From NCBI RefSeq assembly GCF_000986785.1, contig NZ_LAYY01000011.1, forward strand, positions 1 to 64,000: DNA of 64,000 nucleotides, in the 5' to 3' direction. Both the position numbers and the translations under genes were made by a program. The first letter of the stretch is position 1. Every line of letters begins with the position of its first letter. The DNA is from Mesobacillus campisalis. Lineage in GTDB: Bacteria; Bacillota; Bacilli; Bacillales; Cytobacillaceae. The notes below the pieces were generated by a model that was given only the letters and a program-made list of their open reading frames with translations, searched no databases and was not told the DNA's origin. Below are positions 1 to 9,648 of this stretch, in pieces.

Positions 1-480
1 ACCTCCTCTCAGTGCCCGAAATGTCTCCTGCCACTACAAACAGGGCACTGACGCTCCTTCTCAGTGCCTGAAATTACTTCTGTCACTACAAAAAGGTCAC
101 TGACACCTCCTCTCAGTGCCCGAAATGTCTCCTGCCACCACAAAAAGGTCACTGACACCTCCTCTCAGTGCCCGAAATGTCTCCTGCCAGAACAAAGAGG
201 TCACTGACACCTCCTCTCAGTGCCTGAAATGTCTTCTGCCACTACAAAAAGGGCACTGATATCTCCTCTCAGTACCTGAAATGTCTTCTATCACTACAAA
301 CAGGGCACTGATATCTCCTCTCAGTGCCCGAAATGTCTCCTTCCACCACAAAGAGGTCACTGACATCTTCTCTCAGTGCCCGAAATGACTTCCTGCCACT
401 ACAAAAAGGGCACTGATACCCCTTCTCAGCGCCCCCTAAATTCCCTATAGTCTAAAAAGCAATTGACACACCCGAAACTT
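1..480. repeat. 52-bp tandem repeat array, about 8.5 copies
   Basis: The CAGTGCC core starts at 10, 62, 114, 166, 218, 270, 322 and 374, an exact 52-base period, with a degenerate ninth copy at 427 after a one-base insertion. Each unit carries CAGTG near its left side and CACTG near its right side, so each unit (or the junction between units) can form a hairpin. Outer stem bases vary between copies. The array reaches the window edge and may extend left. No coding frame runs through it. Confidence 0.95.
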
Positions 481-529
481 CTCCACCAGCCTCAAAAAGG
501 CAGGTTACAGTTTTTTTGAACGGCCCTGT

Positions 530-1789
530 TCATGCTCCTTTTTTCTTTGGCCTGATGGCAAATAAAGTCGCAAGAGCAGCGGCAATGCTTAGTCCTGTCA
601 ATAAATAAAACATCATTTGTTCCGAGTTCTTCATCATGATGGCGATAACTGGGGGGCCAGCCGCTACTCCGATAAATCTCATTGAACTGTATATGGAGCT
701 GATCGTGCCGCGTTCTTCTTTTTCAATGCTAGCAGTAATCAAAGAATCAAGGGGCGGCAAGGAGGCTCCGATTCCAATTGCCCCAACAAGGAAAATCGAG
801 ATCAGGAACCATAAATCTTTTGAAAAACCCAGGACGGCTGTAGAGATTCCAAGAAGCAAGGCTCCCACAAAGGCAATCCATTTCATGAGCACCTGATTTT
901 CCTTAATCAGCTTTCCTGTGATAAAAGAGGACAGGCAAAGTGCTCCAAGAGGCAGGGCGAGAAAAAGTCCTTTTTTTACATTTGTAATTCCATACTTTGA
1001 TTCTAAAATATCAGAAAGATAAAACAAGACGCCAAATAAAACAAACATGAGGATAATCCCGATAAAAAAGATCGCATACAGCCAGCGCCCATTTTCACTG
1101 AAGATGAGCCTTATCTTCTTGATGAAGTCCCGAAATGGCAAGGCTTCACTTTTCTTCTTTGGCGCTTTTACAAGAAGCAGCATTAACAATATGGAAATTG
1201 CACAAAAAACAGGAATTGACAAGAAAGGCAGGAACCAAATTATGCCGGCAAGGTAGGAGCCGAGAATCGGGCTTAATACCTTACCCAGGGTATTGGATGT
1301 CTCAATCTCTCCCAGTGCACTGCTTACTTCCTCTTCATTTTTGAACATATCCCCAACTAGCGGGAGAACAATAGGGAATGAACCTGCTGCTCCGACTCCC
1401 TGCAGTGCCCGGCCGATCAGTATGACCCAATAACCGTTATCCATTTGCCAGGATGCCCAGCCTGCGAGCAATCCCCCGATGGCTGCGATAAAAAGGCTTG
1501 GGATAATGACTTTTTTACGGCCTATCCTGTCAGACAAATACCCGGCAATTGGAATGAGGAAAATGGCTACAACTGAATAAACAGTTATGATTAAGCTGGA
1601 TTGAAAAGAAGAAATGCCCATTTGCCGTTCCATTACTGGCAAAACGGGAATCAGCATGCTATTCCCCAGTGTCATCACCAAAGGAATGGAGGAAATGGAT
1701 AAGACTGCCCATCTTTTTCCGCTGGTACCTGACTTTTTCCGGGAGGACTTTTTCCCGGAATGGCTGAACAATTTTTCCGCATAGTTCAT
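530..1789 (-). CDS. MFS drug/metabolite exporter (DHA1-like)
   Basis: A 419-residue hydrophobic protein with about 12 predicted membrane segments. The loop after helix 2 has the MFS signature (GYLSDRIGRKK), and helix 5 has a motif-C-like stretch (LGKVLSPILGSYLAG), which is typical of proton-coupled antiporters. The basic N-terminal 25 residues are cytoplasmic. It stands alone, divergent from the MOSC gene. The substrate cannot be told from sequence; multidrug or metabolite export is inferred from family. The ATG at 1789 has only a weak ribosome site. Confidence 0.88.
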   Translation of the reverse strand: MNYAEKLFSHSGKKSSRKKSGTSGKRWAVLSISSIPLVMTLGNSMLIPVLPVMERQMGISSFQSSLIITVYSVVAIFLIPIAGYLSDRIGRKKVIIPSLFIAAIGGLLAGWASWQMDNGYWVILIGRALQGVGAAGSFPIVLPLVGDMFKNEEEVSSALGEIETSNTLGKVLSPILGSYLAGIIWFLPFLSIPVFCAISILLMLLLVKAPKKKSEALPFRDFIKKIRLIFSENGRWLYAIFFIGIILMFVLFGVLFYLSDILESKYGITNVKKGLFLALPLGALCLSSFITGKLIKENQVLMKWIAFVGALLLGISTAVLGFSKDLWFLISIFLVGAIGIGASLPPLDSLITASIEKEERGTISSIYSSMRFIGVAAGPPVIAIMMKNSEQMMFYLLTGLSIAAALATLFAIRPKKKGA

Positions 1790-1906
1790 TTCAATACCCG
1801 CCTTATTTCGTACTGTTAATAGCTTTTACTAAAAGTAAGGATATAGCATTTCTTTTTTATGGTAAAATTCTCAATAAGACAAAGAAGCAATTGAGGAGGA
1901 ATACAT

Positions 1907-2560
1907 ATGGAAGCCGCGATTGTTCAGTTGAACGTTGGGATGCCAAAAGAACAGAACTGGCGGGAAAGGCGGGATATATCAGCCATTGGCAAAATACCCA
2001 TTGAAGAAGCAATGCTTTGGAAACATGGATTTGACGGTGACGGCATAGCCGATACAAAACACCATGGCGGGCCGGATAGAGCAGTCTGCCTATATCCATT
2101 TGACCATTACAGCAGATGGGAAAAGGAATACGGAACGAAGCTTAAATTGCCCGCATTCGGGGAAAATATCACCGTGGCAGGCATTACAGAAAATGATTTG
2201 TATATTGGTGATGTGTTCCAGCTGGGAGATGCTGTGGTTGAAATTACCCAGGGCAGGGTCCCATGTTCGACCATCTCCAGGCATAATGGAATTGACACCC
2301 TGTTGAACAGGGTATTTGAGACTTGCTTGACAGGCTGTTTCTTTAGAGTGCGGGAAGAGGGAATCGTCAGAAAAACTTCTGGCTTAAAACTAATCAGCCG
2401 GGTGCAAAAGGAGTTCTCGGTTTACAGGGCAAATCAGCTGATGCTGCACGGGCACGGACACGAACCAGCCGCCATAGCCGAACTTGTACAGGTTGAGTCA
2501 CTGGCGGATGAATGGAAGCGTCAAATTAGCAAAAGGGTAACACGTTGGACGAAAACTTAG
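1907..2560 (+). CDS. MOSC domain protein (YiiM/YflK type)
   Basis: A 217-residue protein of the stand-alone MOSC (molybdenum cofactor sulfurase C-terminal) type. Family features seen are the KHHGGPDRAVCLY segment, the FGENITV segment and the cysteine in GRVPCSTI. YiiM-type proteins of this family are linked to handling of molybdenum-cofactor-dependent N-hydroxylated substrates. A GAGGAGG ribosome site lies 7-13 bases upstream of the ATG. A link with the molybdoenzyme at 37262 is possible but not shown by position. Confidence 0.85.
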   Translation: MEAAIVQLNVGMPKEQNWRERRDISAIGKIPIEEAMLWKHGFDGDGIADTKHHGGPDRAVCLYPFDHYSRWEKEYGTKLKLPAFGENITVAGITENDLYIGDVFQLGDAVVEITQGRVPCSTISRHNGIDTLLNRVFETCLTGCFFRVREEGIVRKTSGLKLISRVQKEFSVYRANQLMLHGHGHEPAAIAELVQVESLADEWKRQISKRVTRWTKT

Positions 2561-2588
2561 GTAATTTTTAATAATTTGAAAATTAGTA

Positions 2589-2618
2589 TTGACATTTAAC
2601 TGGCATGTTGTTTATGAT
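2589..2618 (+). promoter_or_regulatory. sigma-A-type promoter of the trp operon
   Basis: A consensus -35 TTGACA (2589-2594) and a -10 TATGAT (2613-2618) are separated by 18 bases. They sit directly upstream of the first T-box leader, with no other gene between here and trpE. Confidence 0.75.
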
Positions 2619-2624
2619 TATAAA

Positions 2625-2905
2625 CAATAATAGCGTTGGCGTTGAAGAAGAGGAGTAGCTGAAACGGAAATGTCAGAGAGCTGGTGGGTGGTGCGAACCA
2701 GTATGGACGTTGCAGTGAATGGACTTCTGAGCCCCAGACCGAACCCCTTGCGGAAAGTAGGCTCTGGCGAATGGGCCTCATCGTTACAAGAGGCAGGCAT
2801 TAAAGCATGTGCTTTGATGCTCAAAGCGGGCCGGTTTCGGCCAATCAAGGTGGCACCACGGGTTTCTCGTCCTTATCTACAGGCGGGAAACCCTTTTTGT
2901 TTTGT
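2625..2905 (+). promoter_or_regulatory. T-box riboswitch 1, tryptophan specifier
   Basis: A classical T-box leader. Stem I contains the AGAGAGCTGG...GAACCAG region. The specifier loop reads GTGAA-TGG-A with TGG (Trp) at 2720-2722. The T-box sequence AAGGTGGCACCACGG is at 2847-2861. An intrinsic terminator (GGGTTTC/GAAACCC, then a T-run) lies at about 2859-2905. Uncharged tRNA-Trp is expected to stabilise the antiterminator. It is the first of two in series. Confidence 0.93.
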
Positions 2906-2934
2906 TCGAAAACTTCATAATTGGTAAATTGTTG

Positions 2935-3191
2935 CGCAAGAAGAGTACATAAGCTAATTTCGTCACAGAGAGCCGGGTTGCTGGGAACCGGTACGGAATG
3001 GTTTATCGAATGGGCTTGCAAGAGGCTTTCTGAACGATAGTAGGAAAGCACGGGTTCCGCCGTTAAAAGGATAGAATATGGAACAGTATTCGAAAAGGGG
3101 AAACGGCCTTCGCCGTTTCAATTGAGGTGGCACCGCGGTCATACGTAATCGTCCTCTATATGCACTTTTTGTGCGTATAGGGGACTTTTTT
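2935..3191 (+). promoter_or_regulatory. T-box riboswitch 2, tryptophan specifier
   Basis: A second complete T-box element. It starts with AAGAAGAGTACATAAG and has an AGAGAGCCGG/GAACCGG stem I distal part. The specifier loop reads ATCGAA-TGG with TGG at 3011-3013. The T-box GAGGTGGCACCGCGG is at 3124-3138. The terminator hairpin (GTCCTCTATATGCAC, T-rich loop, GTGCGTATAGGGGAC) with its T-run covers 3151-3191. Both elements must read through before trpE is transcribed. Confidence 0.93.
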
Positions 3192-3221
3192 ATTTTATCT
3201 GGATTGGAAAGGGGATTCTTT

Positions 3222-4622
3222 ATGGTCATTCAAGATCAGGGGATAAACGTGAAGGTGGAGGAAATTGAGGGAGATACTCTTACCCCGATTGCCATCTACC
3301 AGAGGATATCGGGAAAGCAGAAGTTCCTGCTTGAAAGCTCTCTCAAGCATGAGGACGCAGGGCGTTTTTCCTTCATCGGGGCCGAGCCTGTATATGAAAT
3401 CAAGGGGTTCAGGGGGGAGGCTTCTGTAAAGGGACCTTCCGGTAAACTCATCAGGAAAGGCCCAGTCATTGACATAATAAAAGATTACCTGCCAGTTGCA
3501 AAGCCTATTGCAGATATCCCGTTTATTGGAGGGGCAGTCGGCTATATCGGCTACGATGTAATCCGTGATTATGAAAGTGTTGGGCCCGAACCGGCCGACC
3601 CGCTCCAAATGCCTGAGGCGCACTTGCTTGTTTTCAATGAAGTGATTGCTTTTGACCATTTGAAACAGAAAGTCTTTCTTATCGGGTTTGAATTACCAGG
3701 CTCGACTAGTGAGCAGGTCTCACAACGCCTGGAAAAGCGGAAGCAGGAGCTTCGAGGTGGAAGCACCAGTCAGGAAGAGGATTTCAAATTATCACACTTC
3801 CAATCCAATGTAAGCAGGGAAGAATTCGAAGAACTGGTTTTAAAAGCAAAGAAATACATTGAAGAAGGCGATATCTTCCAAGTGGTGCTTTCGAGAAGGC
3901 TGGAGGCAGATGTCTCCGGCAATCCGTTCAGCTTTTACAGGAAATTAAGAGTCAAAAACCCCTCCCCTTATATGTATTATTTGGACTACGGTGACTACTC
4001 CATTGCAGGAGCTTCGCCGGAAAGCCTGGTTAAAGCAAGGGGAAACAGCATCCTGACAAATCCGATAGCTGGTACACGGCCGAGAGGGAGAACTCCGGAA
4101 GAAGATGTGCTGCTCGAGAAAGAGCTCGCTGCCGATGAAAAAGAACTTGCCGAACACAGGATGCTTGTGGATTTGGGACGGAATGACCTGGGGCGCATTT
4201 GCACGGTCGGCACTGTAAAATTGGAAAAATATATGAAGGTTGAGCGTTACCAGCATGTAATGCATCTGGTTTCGGAAGTAAGCGGAAAGCTGGCTGAGGG
4301 ATGTTCTGCAGCAGAAGGGCTGGCCTCCTGCCTGCCGGCTGGGACGGTTTCAGGGGCCCCGAAAATTAGGGCGATGCAAATCATCAACGAGCTTGAAAAG
4401 ACAAAAAGAGGGGTTTATTCGGGAGCCATCGGCTACCTTTCAGCTTGCGGGAACATGGATTTTGCCCTGGCGATACGAACAATGGTCATCAAGGACAATA
4501 AAGCCTATATCCAGGCTGGGGCCGGCATCGTCCATGACTCGGATCCCGCAAAGGAATTTGAAGAGACTGCCCATAAGTTAAGGGCATTAATGGAGGCTGC
4601 AAATGATCCTGCTAATCGATAA
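3222..4622 (+). CDS. trpE: Anthranilate synthase component I
   Basis: Converts chorismate and ammonia or glutamine to anthranilate, the first committed step of tryptophan synthesis, together with TrpG. The 466-residue product carries the chorismate-binding fold with [41 protein letters not shown] and [15 protein letters not shown] motifs. A longer frame opens at 3171, but that start lies inside the T-box terminator. The ATG at 3222 follows AAAGGGG and is preferred. It overlaps trpG by 20 bases. Regulation is by the tandem Trp T-boxes. Confidence 0.97.
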   Translation: MVIQDQGINVKVEEIEGDTLTPIAIYQRISGKQKFLLESSLKHEDAGRFSFIGAEPVYEIKGFRGEASVKGPSGKLIRKGPVIDIIKDYLPVAKPIADIPFIGGAVGYIGYDVIRDYESVGPEPADPLQMPEAHLLVFNEVIAFDHLKQKVFLIGFELPGSTSEQVSQRLEKRKQELRGGSTSQEEDFKLSHFQSNVSREEFEELVLKAKKYIEEGDIFQVVLSRRLEADVSGNPFSFYRKLRVKNPSPYMYYLDYGDYSIAGASPESLVKARGNSILTNPIAGTRPRGRTPEEDVLLEKELAADEKELAEHRMLVDLGRNDLGRICTVGTVKLEKYMKVERYQHVMHLVSEVSGKLAEGCSAAEGLASCLPAGTVSGAPKIRAMQIINELEKTKRGVYSGAIGYLSACGNMDFALAIRTMVIKDNKAYIQAGAGIVHDSDPAKEFEETAHKLRALMEAANDPANR

Positions 4623-5205
4623 TTATGATTCCTTTACCTTTAATCTCTATCAGTATCTTGGAGAGCTGGGAAGCCTCCCTGTGGTTGTAAGAAATGATGC
4701 TCTCACAGTCGACGATGTGCTTAATATGATGCCAGAAGCAATCATTATTTCACCTGGTCCAGGCAGGCCTGAACATGCAGGTATATGTGTGGATATAATC
4801 AGAGCTTTGGCGCCAAGCATTCCAATCCTTGGCATCTGTCTCGGACACCAGGCGATCGGGTATGCGTTTGGAGGCAAAATCACCAAAGCTGAGAGAATCA
4901 TGCACGGCAAAATATCAAGATTGAACCATTCAGGAACATCGATTTTTGCAGGGATGCCCCGAAAGATGGATGTCATGCGCTACCACTCATTGGTCATTGA
5001 AAAAAATACCGTGCCAGAACAATTCGACGTCCTTGCCACTTCTGCCGAAGATGGCGAAATCATGGCTATCAAGCATAAAGAGTTTCCTCTCTATGGGCTG
5101 CAGTTCCATCCCGAGTCCATTGCAAGCAGGGAAGGAAAACAGCTTCTGAACAACTTCTTAATACAGATGCGGAAGGAGAATGAAAAACATGAAGTCCTAT
5201 CTTGA
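4603..5205 (+). CDS. trpG: Anthranilate synthase glutamine amidotransferase component II
   Basis: A 200-residue class I glutamine amidotransferase that feeds ammonia to TrpE. Seen are the start [20 protein letters not shown], the SPGPGRPEHAG segment, the nucleophile cysteine in LGICLGHQAIG, and the catalytic His-Glu pair in LQFHPESI. In many bacilli the same subunit (PabA) also serves p-aminobenzoate synthesis; here it lies inside the trp operon, so a trp-specific role is likely. It is translationally coupled to trpE and trpD by overlaps. Confidence 0.96.
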   Translation: MILLIDNYDSFTFNLYQYLGELGSLPVVVRNDALTVDDVLNMMPEAIIISPGPGRPEHAGICVDIIRALAPSIPILGICLGHQAIGYAFGGKITKAERIMHGKISRLNHSGTSIFAGMPRKMDVMRYHSLVIEKNTVPEQFDVLATSAEDGEIMAIKHKEFPLYGLQFHPESIASREGKQLLNNFLIQMRKENEKHEVLS

Positions 5206-6214
5206 AAAATTAACAGCAAGAAAATCCCTGACACAGCCTGAAATGGAAGAAGCGGTGAGCAAAATCTTCTCTGATGAAATCTCAGACAGCGAGATTGCCG
5301 CTTTTATGGTAGGTCTTAAAACCAAAGGAGAAACGGTAGAAGAAGTTGCTGGCATTGTTGAAGCATTTAGAAGCAATTCAAGGGCCTTTGGCAGGAAGTT
5401 CACTGGAGTCCTTGATAATTGCGGCACAGGCGGTGATGGGTCCCAAAGCTTCAACATCAGCACAACCTCGGCATTTGTCATTGCCGGTGCGGGGGTTACA
5501 GTGGCCAAACATGGAAACAGAAGCATATCGAGCAAAACGGGAAGTGCGGATGTTTTGGAGGAACTGGGAGTACCGCTGGATTTATCCCCGGAGAAAACGG
5601 AAGACATTCTTGAAGAAAACGGTATTGCCTTTTTGTTTGCGCCTTATGTCCATCCAAAAATCAAGCGGATTATGAAGGTTAGAAAGGACCTTAGGATTCC
5701 AACCGTTTTCAACCTCATTGGGCCATTGACCAATCCGATTGATTTGGACTACCAGCTCCTCGGCATTAACCGGGCCGATAGACTTGAGCTTTTTGCCCAG
5801 GTGCTGAAGAAACTGGGCCGCAAGCGGGCGGTAGTCCTGAATGGAGCGGGCTCGATGGATGAGGCGTCACTTGCAGGAGATAACCAGCTGGTTATCTTAA
5901 AGGATGGCGAAATTGTCCGTGAGATCGTCCATCCGGAAGAAGTTGGGCTATCGCTGTATGAAAATAGTGAAATCATCGGCGGGGATGCAAAGCAGAATGC
6001 TGCCATCCTGCTTGATGTACTAAAAGGCAAAAAAGGGGCTTACAGGGACACTGTGCTCCTTAATGCGGGCATCGGAATCTTCGCTGCCGGACGGGCAGAT
6101 ACCATCCAGCATGGGATATTCCAGGCAGCCGAAAGCATTGATTCAGGAAGTGCCCTGGATAAGCTGGAAACATTGATCCATAAAAGCAAAAATGCGGAGA
6201 GGGCGGTCATATAA
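5189..6214 (+). CDS. trpD: Anthranilate phosphoribosyltransferase
   Basis: Adds phosphoribose from PRPP to anthranilate. The protein is about 341 residues with the family motifs DNCGTGGDGSQSFNIST, AKHGNRSISSKTGSADVLEELG and FNLIGPLTNP. Two in-frame ATGs exist, at 5180 and 5189. The ribosome site GGAAGGAG at 5171-5178 is too close to the first and well spaced for the second, so 5189 is chosen. The start overlaps the end of trpG; the stop is immediately followed by trpC. Confidence 0.95.
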   Translation: MKSYLEKLTARKSLTQPEMEEAVSKIFSDEISDSEIAAFMVGLKTKGETVEEVAGIVEAFRSNSRAFGRKFTGVLDNCGTGGDGSQSFNISTTSAFVIAGAGVTVAKHGNRSISSKTGSADVLEELGVPLDLSPEKTEDILEENGIAFLFAPYVHPKIKRIMKVRKDLRIPTVFNLIGPLTNPIDLDYQLLGINRADRLELFAQVLKKLGRKRAVVLNGAGSMDEASLAGDNQLVILKDGEIVREIVHPEEVGLSLYENSEIIGGDAKQNAAILLDVLKGKKGAYRDTVLLNAGIGIFAAGRADTIQHGIFQAAESIDSGSALDKLETLIHKSKNAERAVI

Positions 6215-6994
6215 ATGCAAACCATTCTGGACAAAATCATCGCCAAAAAGCGGGAAGACATTAGGGATTTAAGTGAAATTGCCATCGGGTTGCCACAAAA
6301 AAAACATTCTTTTATTGAAAAGCTAAAAAATGCATCCGAGTTATGCATCATATCGGAGTTTAAGCGAGCCTCTCCTTCCAAGGGTTTGATCAATGACAGC
6401 CTTCAGCCGGCAAAGCAGGCTGCCATGTATGCCGAATATGGAGCTTCGGCCATCTCCGTGCTTACAGACAGCCACTTCAAAGGAACCATGGATGACTTGA
6501 AGGAAGTACGGAGTGCAGTGGGACTTCCTATCCTTTGCAAGGATTTTATTATCGAACGAAAACAAATCACCCATGCCTCAGCAGCCGGTGCCGACCTGGT
6601 CCTGTTGATCGCCTCGGTGCATGACCAGCATTCATTAAAGGAGCTCCATGAATACTCCAAGGAGCTTGGAATGGAGGCTCTTGTTGAAGTCCATGATGAA
6701 GCCGATCTTGAGAAAGCACTGTCGGCAGGAGCGGAATTAGTCGGGATCAACAACCGGGACTTGAAAACCTTTGAGGTCAAATTGGATACGACGGAAAAGC
6801 TCGGACCGATTGTAAGAAAATCAGGGGCATTCTTGATCAGCGAGAGCGGCTTGAAAACGAGAGAGGATGTAATGCGGGCAGCTCATTCGGGAGCCAACGG
6901 CATTCTGGTTGGGGAATCATTCATGGCGGCTGCAGATTTGCATCAGCTCTTCAGGGACTTCAAAGTTCCTTTGACAGCGGTGAAACAGCTATGA
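6215..6994 (+). CDS. trpC: Indole-3-glycerol phosphate synthase
   Basis: Closes the indole ring in the fourth step of the pathway. The 259-residue TIM barrel shows the SEFKRASPSKG, LTDSHFKGT, LCKDFIIERKQI, LVEVHDEADLEKA, GINNRDLKTFEV and SESGL motifs, with the catalytic lysines and glutamates expected of the family. It starts directly after the trpD stop and overlaps trpF by four bases (ATGA). Confidence 0.96.
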   Translation: MQTILDKIIAKKREDIRDLSEIAIGLPQKKHSFIEKLKNASELCIISEFKRASPSKGLINDSLQPAKQAAMYAEYGASAISVLTDSHFKGTMDDLKEVRSAVGLPILCKDFIIERKQITHASAAGADLVLLIASVHDQHSLKELHEYSKELGMEALVEVHDEADLEKALSAGAELVGINNRDLKTFEVKLDTTEKLGPIVRKSGAFLISESGLKTREDVMRAAHSGANGILVGESFMAAADLHQLFRDFKVPLTAVKQL

Positions 6995-7608
6995 AGGTGA
7001 AGATTTGCGGAATTAAAACCGCGGAAGCAGCCTTGCACGCCGCAGCTGCAGGTGCGGATGCACTTGGTTTTGTTTTCGCACCGAGCAAGCGGCAAATTAC
7101 CCCCGGGGAGGCCAAGGCAATCATTCAGGAACTCCCGGAGGCTGTCTGGAAGGTGGGAGTGTTTGTTAATGAACCTCCAGAAAAAGTCGCATCAATTGCG
7201 GAACTGGCCGGCTTGACCCATATCCAGCTGCATGGAGAAGAAAGTCCCGGAGATTACATGAAAATCGGCCGGCCACTCATTAAGGCTTATAGTATTAGAG
7301 ACAAAGAGGATATCACCATAATTGATTATGAGACATCAGACTATGTCCTGCTCGACAGTCCTCCTGCCACGTACAAAGGCGGAAATGGAATGAGCTTTGA
7401 CTGGAATGTTGCAAGCGGGGCAAAAAGAGGCCGGAATGTCATCCTTGCAGGGGGCCTGGATCCTGACAATGTGCAGACCGCAATAGACAAGGTCCGGCCT
7501 TTCATGGTGGATGTCAGCAGTGGAGTGGAAACAGAGGGAAAAAAGGATTTAAGGAAAATTGGAAGATTTATTGAAATAGCTAAAGCTGGAGAGGATGAGG
7601 GCATATGA
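6991..7608 (+). CDS. trpF: Phosphoribosylanthranilate isomerase
   Basis: Isomerises phosphoribosylanthranilate to CdRP. The 205-residue barrel begins with MKVKICGIK, containing the catalytic cysteine, and has [46 protein letters not shown] and [13 protein letters not shown]. It overlaps trpC and trpB by four bases each, so translation is tightly coupled. Confidence 0.96.
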   Translation: MKVKICGIKTAEAALHAAAAGADALGFVFAPSKRQITPGEAKAIIQELPEAVWKVGVFVNEPPEKVASIAELAGLTHIQLHGEESPGDYMKIGRPLIKAYSIRDKEDITIIDYETSDYVLLDSPPATYKGGNGMSFDWNVASGAKRGRNVILAGGLDPDNVQTAIDKVRPFMVDVSSGVETEGKKDLRKIGRFIEIAKAGEDEGI

Positions 7609-8831
7609 ATAACACAAAGACAGCAGCCTACACACTGCCGGATTCAAAAGGACATTTTGGCCAATTTGGCGGGAGGTACGTTCCTGAAACACTGATGCAG
7701 GCAGTCATTGACCTGGAGGAAGCCTATGAGAAGGCATTGGCCGACGAGGATTTCCATCATCAGCTGAACCATTTGCTAAAAGAGTATGTAGGCAGGGAAA
7801 CACCGCTTTATTATGCGGAAAATCTGACCGCCCGTGCCGGAGGAGCAAAAATATACCTTAAGCGGGAAGATCTAAACCATACTGGCGCCCATAAAATCAA
7901 TAATACAATCGGGCAGGCTCTGCTTGCTGTCCGCATGGGAAAACGCAAGATTGTCGCTGAAACGGGGGCTGGGCAGCACGGAGTCGCTACAGCGACTGTA
8001 TGTGCATTGCTGAATCTCGAATGTGTGATTTTTATGGGGGAAGAAGATATCAGAAGACAGCAGCTCAATGTTTTCAGAATGGAACTGCTAGGCGCAAAGG
8101 TTGTCAGCGTCAGTTCAGGAAGCGGCACTCTGAAAGATGCGGTAAATGAGGCCCTTCGCTATTGGGTTGCGAATGTAGGAGATACCCATTATATACTAGG
8201 GTCAGTTATGGGTCCGCATCCGTTCCCGAAGCTGGTAAGGGATTTTCAGAGTGTTATAGGAAAAGAAACAAAGAAACAGTACCTTGAGAAAGAGGGAAGG
8301 CTGCCGGATGCGCTTGTTGCCTGCATAGGAGGCGGAAGCAACGCAATGGGAATGTTCCATCCCTTCATTGAAGATGAGGATGTGAAAATGTATGGAGTCG
8401 AGGCAGCCGGTGCCGGAATTTCAACTGGCCGCCATGCTGCATCCCTTGCGAAGGGAAAGCCGGGTATCCTGCATGGCAGCATGATGTATTTGCTTCAGGA
8501 CGACCATGGCCAGATCCAGGAAGCCCATTCGATTTCCGCCGGGCTGGACTACCCGGGAATTGGCCCTGAGCATAGCTACCTTCATGAAATCAGCCGGGTG
8601 AAGTATGAATCCATCACTGATGAAGAGGCTCTGGATGGTGTAAAACAGCTGTCAAGGCTTGAAGGGATTATTCCTGCCCTGGAAAGTGCCCATGCAGTGG
8701 CTTATGCCATAAAGCTGGCAGCCGCCATGAGACCGGACGAAGGAATCGTAATCTGCCTGTCTGGCCGCGGGGACAAAGATGTCCAGACAATCAGGGCGCA
8801 TATGGGAGGAAATGTCCATGACGAAAATTAA
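7605..8831 (+). CDS. trpB: Tryptophan synthase beta chain
   Basis: A PLP enzyme joining indole and serine to give tryptophan. The 408-residue product has [12 protein letters not shown], the PLP lysine in [28 protein letters not shown], the phosphate-binding [10 protein letters not shown] loop and CLSGRGDKD near the C-terminus. This is the TrpB1 type that partners TrpA. The last 14 bases overlap trpA. Confidence 0.97.
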   Translation: MNNTKTAAYTLPDSKGHFGQFGGRYVPETLMQAVIDLEEAYEKALADEDFHHQLNHLLKEYVGRETPLYYAENLTARAGGAKIYLKREDLNHTGAHKINNTIGQALLAVRMGKRKIVAETGAGQHGVATATVCALLNLECVIFMGEEDIRRQQLNVFRMELLGAKVVSVSSGSGTLKDAVNEALRYWVANVGDTHYILGSVMGPHPFPKLVRDFQSVIGKETKKQYLEKEGRLPDALVACIGGGSNAMGMFHPFIEDEDVKMYGVEAAGAGISTGRHAASLAKGKPGILHGSMMYLLQDDHGQIQEAHSISAGLDYPGIGPEHSYLHEISRVKYESITDEEALDGVKQLSRLEGIIPALESAHAVAYAIKLAAAMRPDEGIVICLSGRGDKDVQTIRAHMGGNVHDEN

Positions 8832-9576
8832 TCAGGTTTTTCACCAAATGGAGCATAAAGCTTTTGTTCCTTATATCATGGCAGGGGATGGGGGACTGCA
8901 GTCCCTCAAGGAAAAGCTGCTATTTTTGCAAGAGTGCGGTGTGGATGCGGTTGAACTTGGGATTCCGTTTTCAGATCCAGTTGCCGACGGCCCAACCATC
9001 CAAAAAGCAGGGATAAGGGCCTTGAACGAAGGAACGACGTTGCTGGGAGTACTCGAGACTGTTCGGTCATTCAAGGATGAAATCACCATGCCGCTCATTT
9101 TAATGACTTATGCCAATCCTATCATTGCCCTAGGAATCGCCAATTTTGCGGAGAAAGCTGCTTTGGCAGGGATCGATGGATGCATTATTCCAGATTTGCC
9201 CCTTGAGGAAGAGGATTTGATTCTTCCTGAATTGACAAAAAGGGGAATCGAGTTGATCAGGCTGGTCACTGTGACGAGCCCGGAAGAGAGAATCAGGAAA
9301 ATTACCGCAAAGGGTAACGGCTACGTTTATGCAGTTACCGTTGCCGGGATCACAGGTGCCCGCACCAGCTTTAACGGGAACCTCAGCCATTTTTTACAAC
9401 AGGTTAAAGAAATCAGTCCTCTGCCAGTTCTTGCCGGCTTTGGCATCTCTACTCCCCGGCAGGTGGAAGAAATGTCATCCCACTGCGATGGAGTTATCGT
9501 CGGCAGCAAAATAGTCGAACTGTTCCACGAAGGGAAGCTGGACGAGATCAGAGAGCTTGTCGAAGCAGCAAAATAG
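8818..9576 (+). CDS. trpA: Tryptophan synthase alpha chain
   Basis: Cleaves indole-3-glycerol phosphate to indole for TrpB. The TIM barrel has the catalytic glutamate in [15 protein letters not shown], the aspartate in [11 protein letters not shown], and GFGISTP and IVGSKIV. Longer in-frame starts exist at 8779 and 8812, but GGGAGGA at 8804-8810 is best spaced for the ATG at 8818, giving 252 residues. It is the last gene of the operon and is followed by an intrinsic terminator. Confidence 0.95.
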   Translation: MTKINQVFHQMEHKAFVPYIMAGDGGLQSLKEKLLFLQECGVDAVELGIPFSDPVADGPTIQKAGIRALNEGTTLLGVLETVRSFKDEITMPLILMTYANPIIALGIANFAEKAALAGIDGCIIPDLPLEEEDLILPELTKRGIELIRLVTVTSPEERIRKITAKGNGYVYAVTVAGITGARTSFNGNLSHFLQQVKEISPLPVLAGFGISTPRQVEEMSSHCDGVIVGSKIVELFHEGKLDEIRELVEAAK

Positions 9577-9582
9577 AACGGA

Positions 9583-9620
9583 GGGACAGCCGCTTTTTTA
9601 CGGCTGTCCCTTCGTTTTTA
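9583..9620 (+). terminator. trp operon terminator
   Basis: A ten-base-pair stem, GGGACAGCCG/CGGCTGTCCC, followed by TTCGTTTTTA just after trpA. Confidence 0.85.
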
Positions 9621-9648
9621 TATTCTGTTACTCTCAAGCAGGGATAGG

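Noticed and set aside
1-480. CRISPR array
   Set aside because: The units are contiguous 52-bp tandem copies with no unique spacers, and no cas genes are present.
2670-2927. Plus-strand 85-codon frame upstream of trpE
   Set aside because: It overlaps the stem I, specifier and terminator of T-box 1 and has no recognisable product.
3171-3221. N-terminal extension of TrpE from 3171
   Set aside because: It lies in the T-box 2 terminator stem; the ATG at 3222 has the ribosome site.
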